Positions 27,201-35,801 of a stretch of 64,000 nt of DNA are shown piece by piece. Position 1 is the stretch's first letter, and each line of letters begins with the position of its first letter. The position numbers and the translations under genes are program-made. The notes beneath the pieces are model-generated. The model searched no databases, was not told where the DNA came from, and saw nothing but the letters and a program-made list of their open reading frames with translations. This DNA comes from Spirosoma telluris (GTDB taxonomy: Bacteria; Bacteroidota; Bacteroidia; Cytophagales; Spirosomataceae): contig QLII01000001.1 of assembly GCA_003259005.1 (NCBI GenBank), positions 4,852,501-4,916,500 of the forward strand, in the 5' to 3' direction.

Positions 27201-27777
27201 TCAGGCACTACGAGCTGGCGAGGAATACGCCAATCAACAGTATATCCGGGTTCCTAATCTGTATGCCTTTCAGGCCGGACAGGGACTCCTTCGAATGACG
27301 AACCTACAAGCATATGTTAGTGCGCGTTTTGCCCCTAAACAGGCTGATAAGAAGAAAACAAGTCCAAATGCTTCTGATGCAACCATGAAAGCCATTAACA
27401 GCAACCCGGAATTGTATGTTGACTTCAATGTTCCCTGGTCGATGAACGTAAGTTATACCTTCAGCCTGACCAAGCTTACACCCCAACTCTCGCAGGTAGT
27501 GCAGGCATTGACGCTGACAGGCGACCTGAGCCTGACGCCAAAATGGAAAGTAACAATTAATACGGGCTATGATTTTCAATACAATAGCCCAACCCTAACA
27601 ACCATTGGAATTAACCGCGACCTGCATTGCTGGGAAATGGCTTTCAACTGGACACCCTATTCGGGCAACAACTTCCGCTCCGGCAACTACTCGTTCGACC
27701 TGCGCGCGCGGTCGTCTATTCTTCAGGAGCTTAAGCTGAGCCGCCGTCGGAGTTTCTACGACCGAGGTGGCTTCTAA
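24280..27777 (+). CDS. lptD: LPS assembly outer-membrane protein LptD
   Basis: About 1,165 aa. The open frame reaches back to a GTG at 24196, but a promoter element lies inside that stretch; a TTG at 24280 gives a compact signal peptide (WFSHTRPIWTQAAFSLVLLL, then LAFSALGQ). A Pro/Ser/Lys-rich region runs to about residue 280. An OstA-like domain follows (DSTIYAADGQTVELFGEASV, ADYIRLNYLTNEVYAKG), then the large beta-barrel from about residue 430 (FGFFPFPKRKEIGVSGIIVP) with many alternating strands, ending in a membrane-like strand. It inserts LPS into the outer membrane. It is divergent from the amidase gene. Confidence 0.88.
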   Translation: MWFSHTRPIWTQAAFSLVLLLLAFSALGQGKPSTRKRTRPSTTTVPRSQTSTSGNAQESDLERELNQKYSVPNRLGPSPSNKNTTPSNAALPTVIDTTRLRQAASLGDSARFDSLRAIQVSALTPRGIQLVNVSLPLLIAPAMVRPERVPIIRPNPVRIVAKDSVQKTIPVKKPVIAQLAPKPIPSGQVRPGIVSPNIVRPESQLKPAQTKLSQAKRNQTKSTRPGSVTGTKPAIPRDSLQVSARDSARIDSTQAPDAFKTTVNYQAKDSTIYAADGQTVELFGEASVVYGDISLKADYIRLNYLTNEVYAKGRYDSTAKKLIGRPVFQDGEGKYDAKEIRYNFQSRKGRIQGVVTQQGEGNIRGTTVKKDAEDNLYIGKAIYTTCNLATPHFHINASKLKVIHNKQVVAGPFNLVINQIPLPIGLPFGFFPFPKRKEIGVSGIIVPQYGEEPNGRGFYLRDGGYYWAVSENLGLQFKGQIYSRGSWGLGVSSAYNKRYRYSGGVNLQFNRNRSGDRVDTTQTPRNDFSFTWSHSPVPRGRGSFSANVNVSSNSYNQFNSYSTQSYISNVAGSSVQYSRTFGQYVRAGANVRVNQQFGQVNQVTGVRANGKTDVSSDFNLGINQISPFALKGGSGRWYESFRVGLDLSGSIAVSNTIKQQLDTTGLGFPVITNLTTINSIQRYQDSVRRANNLRLGIVETDPNLIAFSLANSNRIWQNRVVQARYSIPISLPNVKLLRYINLTPGFSLQGNIYSKKLSPDVIYNASHDSVKIDTVRGFFPSYNFSINASMNTRFYGTYFIRGKRIEAIRHTVAPSISFSYVPDFTNPSFGQFFVLDAKGSLANLPLYRRTISVFRGIDGGSSSSASTQAAFISFGIVNQLEMKVRTRSDSSGQDFKKIPIFDNLSINGSYNFLAPDFKLSPIAISANTQIFKNISFNFSSTFDPYAYRAYGGTAQYYYPTTATAITPLSYSPSIQALRAGEEYANQQYIRVPNLYAFQAGQGLLRMTNLQAYVSARFAPKQADKKKTSPNASDATMKAINSNPELYVDFNVPWSMNVSYTFSLTKLTPQLSQVVQALTLTGDLSLTPKWKVTINTGYDFQYNSPTLTTIGINRDLHCWEMAFNWTPYSGNNFRSGNYSFDLRARSSILQELKLSRRRSFYDRGGF

Positions 27778-27923
27778 AATTTATAAGTAATTGACTTAGT
27801 GAAGTTTGCAAAAAATAGTAACAAAGAAATGTTTTGCCAAAAAAAGTATACTAGCTATAATTACTCTTAAGCCATTAAAAAATAGTAACTTGCTCCAACA
27901 ACGCTTTTTTCAGACCGATTCCT

Positions 27924-28172
27924 ATGACTGACCGGGACAAACAACGCCTTGACGAACTGGAAGTAAAAACGGCCTATCTATTAGCCCGGCAAGACCAGCA
28001 GGATGCTAAAATGAATCAAATTATGGCCCGGCTGACGTATATCGAGGCTCGCCAATACCGGCTGATGAAAGAGCTTGGCATTAAGCCTGAAAAAATCGAT
28101 ACTCCCCAAATGGCACAGGATGATGCAAAGGCCATCAACCTGACAAGTATCCCTGAACAACGATTGAATTAA
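27924..28172 (+). CDS. Small coiled-coil hypothetical protein (82 aa)
   Basis: MTDRDKQRLDELEVKTAYLL, then ARQDQQDAKMNQIMARLTYI: a highly charged helical protein with heptad-like spacing, no membrane segment and no Cys. I do not recognise the family. It ends at 28172, where the open frame of gldG begins, and lies 54 bases before the likely gldG start, so the two are probably co-transcribed. It sits where gldF might be expected but has no similarity to an ABC permease. Confidence 0.6.
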   Translation: MTDRDKQRLDELEVKTAYLLARQDQQDAKMNQIMARLTYIEARQYRLMKELGIKPEKIDTPQMAQDDAKAINLTSIPEQRLN

Positions 28173-28225
28173 TGAAAACTGGCCTGTACATACACAGGTC
28201 AGCGAGTTCTTTCGTTATAGTCCGT

Positions 28226-29893
28226 ATGAAATCTGCACTTTCGCGCACACTTCTTGCTGCTGCTGTATTAATTGCCGTCAATGTGCTGTCGGCCTTTGTC
28301 TTTTTTCGGCTCGATTTAACCCAGGAAAAACGCTACACGCTTTCCGAAGCGACCCAGATGCTACTGGCCAATCTGCCCGACAACATTCATATCGACGTCT
28401 ATTTGACAGGTGATTTACCCCCTGGTTTCAAGCGACTCGAAAATGCCGTTCGCGAGACGTTAGACGGCTTCCAGGCGGAAGCTGGGCAAAAAATTACGTA
28501 TCGATTTATTAATCCAGATGATGCGATTAGCCTTGATGAGAAAAATAAACTGATTGACAAACTACAACAGCGGGGCCTGCTACCTACCAATCTGTTTGCG
28601 AATGAAGGCGGAAAACGAACTGAAAAATTAATCTTTCCGGGTGCCCTTGTTTCGTATAAAGGCAAGGAAATACCAGTTCAACTGCTGAAAGGCAACAAAG
28701 CCGCTTCGCCCGAAGAACAGTTAAACCAGTCCTATGAAGGTGTTGAGTTCCAGTTAGCTTCGGCTATTCGACAGTTAACGCAAACCAAAGATACCAAACG
28801 GCGGGTGGGTTTACTGTATGATCATACCAAGGTTCCTCCATCGCGCTTTTCAGATCTGCTGGCCTCTGTACAGCAGAATTACGACCTGTTTTTTATTGAC
28901 ATGGCCAAACCCGGCCCCATTGTCGGGCTCGATCTGGTACTAGTCCCGAAACCAGACAAAGCCTTTTCAGAAGATGAGATTTTTAAGCTGGATCAGTTTG
29001 TCGTCAATGGTGGTCGGGCGTTGTTTTTTGTCGATGGCCAGCGGGTCGATAGTGTTAGCAACGCAGGCACCTACGCCCAGCCCCTGAGCTTGAATCTTGA
29101 CGATCTATTTTTTCGCTGGGGGGTTCGCATTAACCGCGATGTGGTGAAGGATTTGTACTGCGCATCCATTCCGCTCAATGTGGGTAATCTCGGCGATAAG
29201 CCAAACATTCAATTGGTACCCTGGCGGTTTTATCCGCGCCTTAATAACTTCGGAACATCGGGCAACCCCATCGTTCGGAATCTTGATGTGGTACTGGGTC
29301 GGTTTGTAAGCACCCTCGACACCGTTCGGTCAATGGGTATTCAGAAAACGCCCTTGTTGTTAACCTCCCCTTATACCAAACTGCTGAAAACCCCGGCGCT
29401 GATATCCTATAATGAAGCCCACCAACAGCCTGATCCTCAGACTTACAATGAGGGATCACGTATCGTCGGTTGTTTGCTTGAAGGCAAATTCCAATCGCTG
29501 TTTGCCAATCGCATCCTGCCCGGTGATCCACGCGCCAGTGGGCTCAAAGCAGAGGGGATTACCTCACGAATACTGATCTGCTCGGATGGCGACCTGATTA
29601 TCAATGATGTCGATTATAAACGCCAGGTTCCTTATCCACTCGGTTTCGACCGATACACGCGCACGACTTATGCCAATAAAGATTTCGCCTTAAACGCCAT
29701 TGATTATTTAGTTGATCCAAACGGCGTTATCGCAGCCCGGAACCGTACGGTTACGTTGCGCCCGTTAGACAAAATCCGCGTTGATGCTGGTCGTACTGGC
29801 TGGCAGTTGCTTAATCTCCTGGGGCCGCTGGCGTTATTGGGGATTGTGGGATTAGTCTGGCAAGTGGTGCGTCGCAGACAATATGGGCAATAA
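28226..29893 (+). CDS. gldG: Gliding-motility ABC transporter auxiliary protein GldG
   Basis: 555 aa from the ATG at 28226 (MKSALSRTLLAAAVLIAVNV); the frame extends to 28172 but those residues are unlike the family. Layout: N-terminal membrane helix, RLDLTQEKRYTLSEATQMLL (the GldG hallmark), a large soluble ABC-type auxiliary domain, and a C-terminal helix (LLNLLGPLALLGIVGLVWQV) with a short cytosolic tail. GldG works with GldF (permease) and GldA (ATPase) in gliding bacteria. Neither gldF nor gldA is adjacent in this window. Confidence 0.9.
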   Translation: MKSALSRTLLAAAVLIAVNVLSAFVFFRLDLTQEKRYTLSEATQMLLANLPDNIHIDVYLTGDLPPGFKRLENAVRETLDGFQAEAGQKITYRFINPDDAISLDEKNKLIDKLQQRGLLPTNLFANEGGKRTEKLIFPGALVSYKGKEIPVQLLKGNKAASPEEQLNQSYEGVEFQLASAIRQLTQTKDTKRRVGLLYDHTKVPPSRFSDLLASVQQNYDLFFIDMAKPGPIVGLDLVLVPKPDKAFSEDEIFKLDQFVVNGGRALFFVDGQRVDSVSNAGTYAQPLSLNLDDLFFRWGVRINRDVVKDLYCASIPLNVGNLGDKPNIQLVPWRFYPRLNNFGTSGNPIVRNLDVVLGRFVSTLDTVRSMGIQKTPLLLTSPYTKLLKTPALISYNEAHQQPDPQTYNEGSRIVGCLLEGKFQSLFANRILPGDPRASGLKAEGITSRILICSDGDLIINDVDYKRQVPYPLGFDRYTRTTYANKDFALNAIDYLVDPNGVIAARNRTVTLRPLDKIRVDAGRTGWQLLNLLGPLALLGIVGLVWQVVRRRQYGQ

Positions 29894-29962
29894 ACGACGA
29901 GGAACTGTCTGCCATTTTTATATTGTTTGGTATATATTTACCTGATAACGAATCAACTACTT

Positions 29963-30172
29963 ATGGAAACGAATCAGCAACCAACCGCTATACAAAATAC
30001 TCCTGAGGTGTCAGCGCACGAGCGGGCTGTAGCCATTATGAAACGTTTGGTGGCCGATAAGCGGCAGGCAGAAAAAGATATTGTCGAGAATTTTCACAAA
30101 GACCCACTGATTCAGGCCGCTGTGGCTGAGTTGAAACGCAGACGTGACGAACGTGGAACAGCAGCCATCTAA
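29963..30172 (+). CDS. Small hypothetical protein, partner of the DUF6169 gene
   Basis: 69 aa from the ATG at 29963 (METNQQPTAIQNTPEVSAHE); the frame also opens at 29927. Basic/acidic helical, ending KDPLIQAAVAELKRRRDERG. Its 3' end overlaps the next gene by 20-29 bases in another frame, so the two are translationally coupled. The arrangement of a short charged first gene overlapping a second, larger one resembles small two-gene modules such as toxin-antitoxin pairs, but no domain supports that. Unrecognised. Confidence 0.6.
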   Translation: METNQQPTAIQNTPEVSAHERAVAIMKRLVADKRQAEKDIVENFHKDPLIQAAVAELKRRRDERGTAAI

Positions 30173-30665
30173 GTACGATTTTATCTTTGTTGGTGGCGCT
30201 CGTAACTCGTATACATTCATCACTGACTTGTTAATTACCTACGAAATTCAGTTTAAGCCAACTCCTTACCTGTTTGGTGAGGAGTTTGTTTTGGCCAATG
30301 AAATCGTTGAGTTGGTTATCAAAGTAGCCGATAATCCAACAGGCCGCCGTCCTCCACTTGACTCGCTGATAGCGCCAACCGTTGCGGCTATCATCAACGA
30401 TTTTTACCAAAAAAGCAGTTTAACGATCACTATTTTTATCTGCGACACGGCGGATCGAAAACATGAAGCCCGCTGGCGTAAATTCAACCGCTGGTATGAT
30501 CACTTTGCCGCTACTGATTACGTACGAATCGACGACGCTTTTCGAGATCCGAAGGAGGAATTACTATACCATTGTGCACTGATTGCCAAAAGGGCTAACC
30601 CCTACTTACGTGAGGTTGGATTAGCCTTTCTTGACTTAATGGCTGATTTTAGAGCAGATAAGTAA
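30144..30665 (+). CDS. DUF6169 family protein
   Basis: Up to 173 aa; the start is a GTG at 30144 or at 30153 (VEQQPSKYDFIFVGGARNSY). I recognise the YDFIF...YTF.T..G-x-x-Y-x-I-x-F pattern and the RDPKEELLYHCALIAKRANP stretch as DUF6169, a Bacteroidota family of unknown function with a basic centre (DRKHEARWRKFNRWY). Soluble. It overlaps the 69-aa gene upstream and converges on nuoM with only two bases between stop codons. The family call is from memory of its pattern and is moderate. Confidence 0.62.
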   Translation: MTNVEQQPSKYDFIFVGGARNSYTFITDLLITYEIQFKPTPYLFGEEFVLANEIVELVIKVADNPTGRRPPLDSLIAPTVAAIINDFYQKSSLTITIFICDTADRKHEARWRKFNRWYDHFAATDYVRIDDAFRDPKEELLYHCALIAKRANPYLREVGLAFLDLMADFRADK

Positions 30666-30667
30666 GC

Positions 30668-32347
30668 CTACTCCACCGAAAACTTCACTAACCACTGCCC
30701 TACTGTAGTGCTGGTCAGGTTAAAAATCAGGTTGGGGAATAAGCCCAACAACAACGCCATTAATCCTAACGGAATCAGCATAAGCTTTTCGCGGGCGGTC
30801 AAATCGGTGAGAACCGCCGTTGGACCAGACGGAGACTCGAACGGCCGAACCCAGGTAGATCCGAAAAACATACGCTGGAGTGTCCAGAGGAAATAGGCTG
30901 CAGCCAATAGAATACCGGTCGTAGCAATGGCCGTCATCCAGCCGGGTAGCCAGCTCGACTGAAAGCCACCCATCAGGGTAAATAATTCGCCAACAAAACC
31001 CGAAAAACCAGGCAAGCCCAGCGAGGCAAAAAATGCGATGATCGTAAGGGTCGTATAGCGGGGCATGGGTTGCATCAGACCCCGATACGAGTCAATCCGG
31101 CGGTCGTGGGTACGGTCATAAAGAACCCCAACAATCAGGAACAACATGGCAGACAAAACGCCGTGGCTCACCATCTGGTAAATGGCTCCATTAATACCCT
31201 CAGCCGTTAGCGAGGCTACGCCTAACAAGACAAAGCCCATGTGCGAGACGGACGAGTAAGCAATCATCTTTTTCAGGTCCGTCTGTGCCAGTGCATTTAA
31301 GCCTCCATAGACAATTGACAAGACGCCCAGGCCACCCAGCACCTGCGCATATTCGGCAGCTCCATCCGGAAAGAAATCCCAGACAATCCGGAGAAACCCA
31401 TAGCCACCAATTTTAAGCAATACCCCCGCCAGCACAACCGACACTGGCGTAGGCGCTTCGACGTGCGCATCGGGCAACCACGTATGCACCGGCACAATGG
31501 GCAGCTTAATAGCAAAGCCAATAAATACGGCCCAAAACGCCAGCATCCGGGCGGGTAATCCTAGTATAATTGGTTCGGCGGCTGGATTCAGAAAGGCGTC
31601 GGGCAGATAGTTACTGCCATCGGCAAGGTAGCGCATATCAAAAGTATGAACGATTTGCGCTGAACTTAGCTGCCCATTTTGCAGATAGGTCTGTAAAGTT
31701 CGAACAATATCGTCGGTCACTGCCGATGGGTCGGCTACTAACCCTGCCGCAACCGCTGTACTTACGGGGTCCATTACAGACAGGTACAAACCAATCATCA
31801 CCAGCAAAATCAGTAGGGAACCTAGTAAGGTGTAGAGAAAAAACTTAATAGACGCATACTCCCGACGAGGGCCGCCCCATAGGCCGATCAGGAAGTACAT
31901 TGGCAGGAGCATGAATTCAAAAAACAGGAAGAACAGAAAGAAATCGAGCGCGACGAAGCACCCCATAATGGTGCCCGTCAGCAATAGATACAGTGAGTAA
32001 TAGGCCTTTAGTCGATGCGTCAATGTCCAGGACGAAATCACGCCCACCAGCATAACTACTGCCGATAGCACTACCAGGGGTAAACTAATGCCATCGACGC
32101 CAACCAAGTAATCAATAGAGGCAATGCCCAGACTACCCAATGGCAGTGTAATCCAGTCGGCCTGTTCGAGAAGTTGGTAACCCCTCGCCGATGCATCGAA
32201 TGTTACATAAGCGGCACCCGCCAAAACAACCTCAGCCAGTGTGACCACTAGAGCAATCCAGCGAAACCGAACGGCTTGACTTTCGGGGAGCAAAGCCAGT
32301 ACGAGCGAGCCAAGTAACGGAAGAAAAATGAGTAGCGAAAGAATCAT
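30668..32347 (-). CDS. nuoM: NADH-quinone oxidoreductase subunit M
   Basis: 559 aa from the ATG at 32347 (MILSLLIFLPLLGSLVLALL); the open frame upstream overlaps nuoL and is not protein. About 14 membrane helices. Antiporter-like core motifs are present: the conserved Glu in FEFMLLPMYFLIGLWGG, KLPIVPVHTWLPDAHVEAPT with VSVVLAGVLLKIGGYG, and LNALAQTDLKKMIAYSSVSH. It is one of the proton-pumping subunits of complex I. It starts 7 bases after nuoL. No nuoN follows: the next gene is convergent on the other strand. Confidence 0.95.
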   Translation of the reverse strand: MILSLLIFLPLLGSLVLALLPESQAVRFRWIALVVTLAEVVLAGAAYVTFDASARGYQLLEQADWITLPLGSLGIASIDYLVGVDGISLPLVVLSAVVMLVGVISSWTLTHRLKAYYSLYLLLTGTIMGCFVALDFFLFFLFFEFMLLPMYFLIGLWGGPRREYASIKFFLYTLLGSLLILLVMIGLYLSVMDPVSTAVAAGLVADPSAVTDDIVRTLQTYLQNGQLSSAQIVHTFDMRYLADGSNYLPDAFLNPAAEPIILGLPARMLAFWAVFIGFAIKLPIVPVHTWLPDAHVEAPTPVSVVLAGVLLKIGGYGFLRIVWDFFPDGAAEYAQVLGGLGVLSIVYGGLNALAQTDLKKMIAYSSVSHMGFVLLGVASLTAEGINGAIYQMVSHGVLSAMLFLIVGVLYDRTHDRRIDSYRGLMQPMPRYTTLTIIAFFASLGLPGFSGFVGELFTLMGGFQSSWLPGWMTAIATTGILLAAAYFLWTLQRMFFGSTWVRPFESPSGPTAVLTDLTAREKLMLIPLGLMALLLGLFPNLIFNLTSTTVGQWLVKFSVE

Positions 32348-32354
32348 AAATACA

Positions 32355-34261
32355 TTACAGAATCCACCAAAGTACCAATAGTAACCCAACCACAGCCGCC
32401 GTAATGTATGACTGCACCTGACCATTCTGCACAGAGCGGGTCATTCGTCCAAGTTGACTGGCTAACCAGGCTGCACCATTCACAACGCCATCAACCACTG
32501 AGCGATCCAGCACGCGGGCTAAATGGGCCAGCACGACCGTAGAGACACCTACTCCATTCACAAGTCCATCGAGTATGCGTTTGTCTGTTCGACTGAGAAC
32601 AATCGCCAGTTTACGCGTTGGACTAATCACGAAGTAGTAGTAAACTACATCCAGAAAACCATAGGAGAGCGAAAGCTGGACAAAAATTGAATCAGTACGA
32701 GGTTCGGTCATACGGAAGCCAATCCAGCCACCCAGCAAGACCAATCCAATCGAAACCGGAGCCAGCCACCAAAAAGAAACCTCTTCTAAGGCAGGCAGAA
32801 TCTGAAAAAACCAGCTTCCGTGCGCCGAAAGCGGATTAATCGAAAACCAGATTCCAATCGACAATAGCGCGAGTAAGGCCACCGGTCCACGCATTAGCCA
32901 GTTTGGTTCGTGTGCCTGCGTTAAGGGAATAGTCTTATTGCGGTATTCGCCAAAAAAAATGAGCCGCCATTGTCGAGCCATGTAAAGAGCCGTTAGCCCG
33001 ATGATAGTAATAGTGACACCGGAACAAAATAAGCGAGCGGGCTAGTCTGATTTTTAGCCCAGCTAAATGACCCACCCAGAATAATTTCTTTTGATAGAAA
33101 CCCGGAAAGCAATGGCAGGCCAGCCAGTGCAGCAGCACAAAGGGTATAGGCGATAAAGGTAGTCGACAGAACTCGTCGTAGACCACCCATTTGACGCATA
33201 TCCTGGGTGTGAACAGCATGAATGACGGCACCTACACTCAGGAACAAGCCCGCCTTAAAAAAAGCATGGGTCAGTAAGTGAAACATAGCCCCGCTTACGT
33301 TTCCAGTTCCCATAGCCGCTACCATCAGGCCCAACTGCGAGACGGTGGAAAAAGCCAGAACTTTCTTTATGTCAGTCTGAAAAAGAGCCGAGTATCCGCC
33401 CCAAACGGTCGTAATCGTACCAATTAACGTAACGAAAACTAACGCATCGGGAGACAATAGTGGGTGTATGCGAGCAAGTAGAAAAATCCCGGCAGCCACC
33501 ATCGTAGCCGCATGAAGCAGGGCCGACACGGGCGTAGGGCCTTCCATGGCATCAGGAAGCCAGGTCAGCAATGGAAACTGGGCTGATTTACCAACGCATC
33601 CCATAAATAGGCAAATACCCAGTGCAGTTGGGGCAATGGCTCCAGCTCCTTTTGTCGCCAGAATCGTAAAATCGAGCGTATCAAAATGATAGTAGGTAAG
33701 GAAAATACCCAGCAGAAAACCAATATCCCCAACCCGGTTCATGAGAAATGCTTTTTGAGCTGCTTTCGATGCAGCCTGACGTTCAGCATAAAATCCGATC
33801 AGCAGGTAGGAGGCTAGTCCTACTAATTCCCAGAAGGCATACATGACCAGCAGATTTCCAGCCAGCACAATGCCCAGCATAGCGCCAATAAACAATTGGA
33901 GATAGGCAAAATAACGACGCAATTTCGGCTCGTCATGCAGGTAAGAAATCGAATAAATCTCCACTAATAAAGCCACAAAATGCACCAGAATAAGCATCAG
34001 GGCAGCCAACGAATCGACTCGAAGACTCATCTGGAAGGATTTGCCCGACAAGACAGCCCAATCGGCCAGACTAGTTACCGGTTGACCAGACAGGCTCATT
34101 GCCAGCATAATGGATAAAACTAGCCCCATGCCAGTCAGGGCAATAGCCAGTATACCCGCTACCCGACGACTTGCCACTGCCAGCAGCAGAAACCCGGCAA
34201 AAGGCAATGCAGGCAGGACGATTGTCAGTAAATGAAGTAGTTGAGGAGTAGCAACGGGCAT
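32355..34261 (-). CDS. nuoL: NADH-quinone oxidoreductase subunit L, frameshifted
   Basis: The first frame starts MPVATPQLLHLLTIVLPALP (ATG 34261) and carries the antiporter core: FWELVGLASYLLIGFY, LTWLPDAMEGPTPVSALLHA and LFQTDIKKVLAFSTVSQLGL. It ends prematurely after YFVPVSLLLSSG. The other frame continues TITIIGLTALYMARQWRLIF and provides the last helices and the long lateral helix region. One base missing near 33015-33022 (CCGGTGTCAC on the coding strand) reconnects them into 635 aa, the normal NuoL length. It is the distal proton-pumping subunit of complex I. Confidence 0.92.
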
Positions 34262-34323
34262 TCGTATTGGGTCGGAATTGGCCGCAAATATCCCGATTAT
34301 ACCGTGGGGAAGCAAACAGCTTT

Positions 34324-34932
34324 TTAGATCGTTTTCAACCAGCCCGTTATACTGAGTCGTTCGCGGGTGGCAGGCAATACTTCATGCTCAAGTCGACCAC
34401 TCTCAAAACAGACCAGTCGGCCACCCGTTGGGGAAATTATGAGTTGTTGTTCGGATTTACCGCCAGGAGCAGGCAGATACAGGGCTAATTGTCCACCATC
34501 CGTTTCCTGCCAGTCAGTATTGAGGTAGCAGATGACGGAAAGCTTCCGACGTGAATCGCTCCGAAACTGATCCAGATGCCGTTTATAGAACGTACCAGCC
34601 GGATAGCGAGCGTAGTGAAACTCAAACTCACGCAGGCCTAAATAACAGGTTTGATTAACGTACTCAACAAACTCACCAACCCGCTGTAAAAAAGCGGCTT
34701 CGTCAGGAGTGGCCGTAGCTTCATCGATCCATAGAATCTCGTCTCCCCGAATGGCCTGTTCGACCATCACTTGCTGATTACCAATACCAGCCGCCCGAAA
34801 CTGTCCGGCTTCATGACGCTTGTGCAGTTGACTAGCAAGAGCCTTGACTTCATTGGGGCTTAGAAAATTGTCGGCAACGCCAAAACCATCGGCCAGGATA
34901 CCTTCAATGATGGGCTCAAAAAGTGGATTCAT
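34324..34932 (-). CDS. 2-oxoglutarate/Fe(II) oxygenase, prolyl 4-hydroxylase-like
   Basis: 202 aa with a double-stranded beta-helix dioxygenase core. Iron ligands are visible as HLDQF (H-x-D) and LEHEVLP (distal His), and the 2-oxoglutarate Arg in TRERLSITGWL. The region between has the usual KLSVICYLNTDWQETDGGQL strand. The family hydroxylates proline or other residues on proteins, or acts on small molecules. Unusually, it sits inside the complex I operon between nuoK and nuoL: its start overlaps the nuoK stop by four bases, and nuoL begins about 60 bases after it, so it is co-transcribed with the pump genes. Confidence 0.88.
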   Translation of the reverse strand: MNPLFEPIIEGILADGFGVADNFLSPNEVKALASQLHKRHEAGQFRAAGIGNQQVMVEQAIRGDEILWIDEATATPDEAAFLQRVGEFVEYVNQTCYLGLREFEFHYARYPAGTFYKRHLDQFRSDSRRKLSVICYLNTDWQETDGGQLALYLPAPGGKSEQQLIISPTGGRLVCFESGRLEHEVLPATRERLSITGWLKTI

Positions 34933-35240
34933 TGCTTTAGCTCGTTCAATTCATCCAACTGCGCCGTGCGGAAGTGACGATACACTTGTAGCACAATCGC
35001 CAAAGCCACTGCCGATTCGGCTGCTGCCACGACCATGACAAACAAGGCTAGCATCTGCCCCTGTAGTCGATCAGGGTCATATTGACTAAAGGCGACCAGA
35101 TTAACATTTACCCCATTGAGCATTAACTCAATGCCCATGAGCACCACAATAACATGGCGTTTCAGCAGTACCACAGCCAGCCCTATACTGAACAAAGCTG
35201 CCCCAACGATTAAAAACAAATGACTATCAACGGGTTGCAT
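34929..35240 (-). CDS. nuoK: NADH-quinone oxidoreductase subunit K
   Basis: 103 aa with three membrane helices, the standard NuoK size. Key residues: the buried Glu in VVLMGIELMLNGVNVNLVAF and the second Glu in VVAAAESAVALAIVLQVYR. It overlaps nuoJ by 14 bases upstream and the oxygenase gene by 4 bases downstream, so translation of the three is coupled. It forms part of the membrane arm of complex I. Confidence 0.95.
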   Translation of the reverse strand: MQPVDSHLFLIVGAALFSIGLAVVLLKRHVIVVLMGIELMLNGVNVNLVAFSQYDPDRLQGQMLALFVMVVAAAESAVALAIVLQVYRHFRTAQLDELNELKQ

Positions 35241-35784
35241 TTCGAGATGATTTTGCCAGCGGTGAGGCTAGATACGTTGCTCCAACGAGCGCTGCCAGCA
35301 GGAGAATACCCGCCAGTTCAAATGGAACGACATACTCGGTCATAAGTTGCTTACCAATTGTGTTTACCGTACTTTGCCAGCCAACGGGTTGAGTTAATAA
35401 GACAAAATTTGCCCGAGCCAGCAATGTAAATAGCGCGGCAAACAAACTACCCGTCACGAACACCGCCAGTATCCACCCCGACCCGTTTCCAGAACGATTC
35501 TGTGAAACAATACGATTAGGCTGTTGGCTGTTCGAATCGCCAGGCGGCTCAGGTTTGTGCGTGAGCATAACCCCAAAAATCACCAGGACCAAAACACCCC
35601 CAACGTAAATCATAATCTGGGCAATTGCCAGAAAATCAGCGCTAGCCAGAACAAATAGGCCTGCTACGCCAAGCAACGTCAATAGCAGAAAGAAAGCAGC
35701 ATAGAGCACATTGCGGGTAAACAAAACAGCCAATGCCCCCATCAGGCTTAGACCAGCAAATGCATAAAAGGCTAGTTGAATCAC
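35227..35784 (-). CDS. nuoJ: NADH-quinone oxidoreductase subunit J
   Basis: 185 aa with five hydrophobic segments and the NuoJ core LASADFLAIAQIMIYVGGVL, VLVIFGVMLTHK. A polar loop (PEPPGDSNSQQPNRIVSQNR) separates helix 3 from helix 4, and the last helix is FELAGILLLAALVGATYLA. It lies 17 bases after the nuoI tail and overlaps nuoK. Membrane-arm subunit of complex I near the quinone site. Confidence 0.94.
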   Translation of the reverse strand: MIQLAFYAFAGLSLMGALAVLFTRNVLYAAFFLLLTLLGVAGLFVLASADFLAIAQIMIYVGGVLVLVIFGVMLTHKPEPPGDSNSQQPNRIVSQNRSGNGSGWILAVFVTGSLFAALFTLLARANFVLLTQPVGWQSTVNTIGKQLMTEYVVPFELAGILLLAALVGATYLASPLAKSSRNATR

Positions 35785-35801
35785 AATTTTGTCTGTTTTA
35801 A

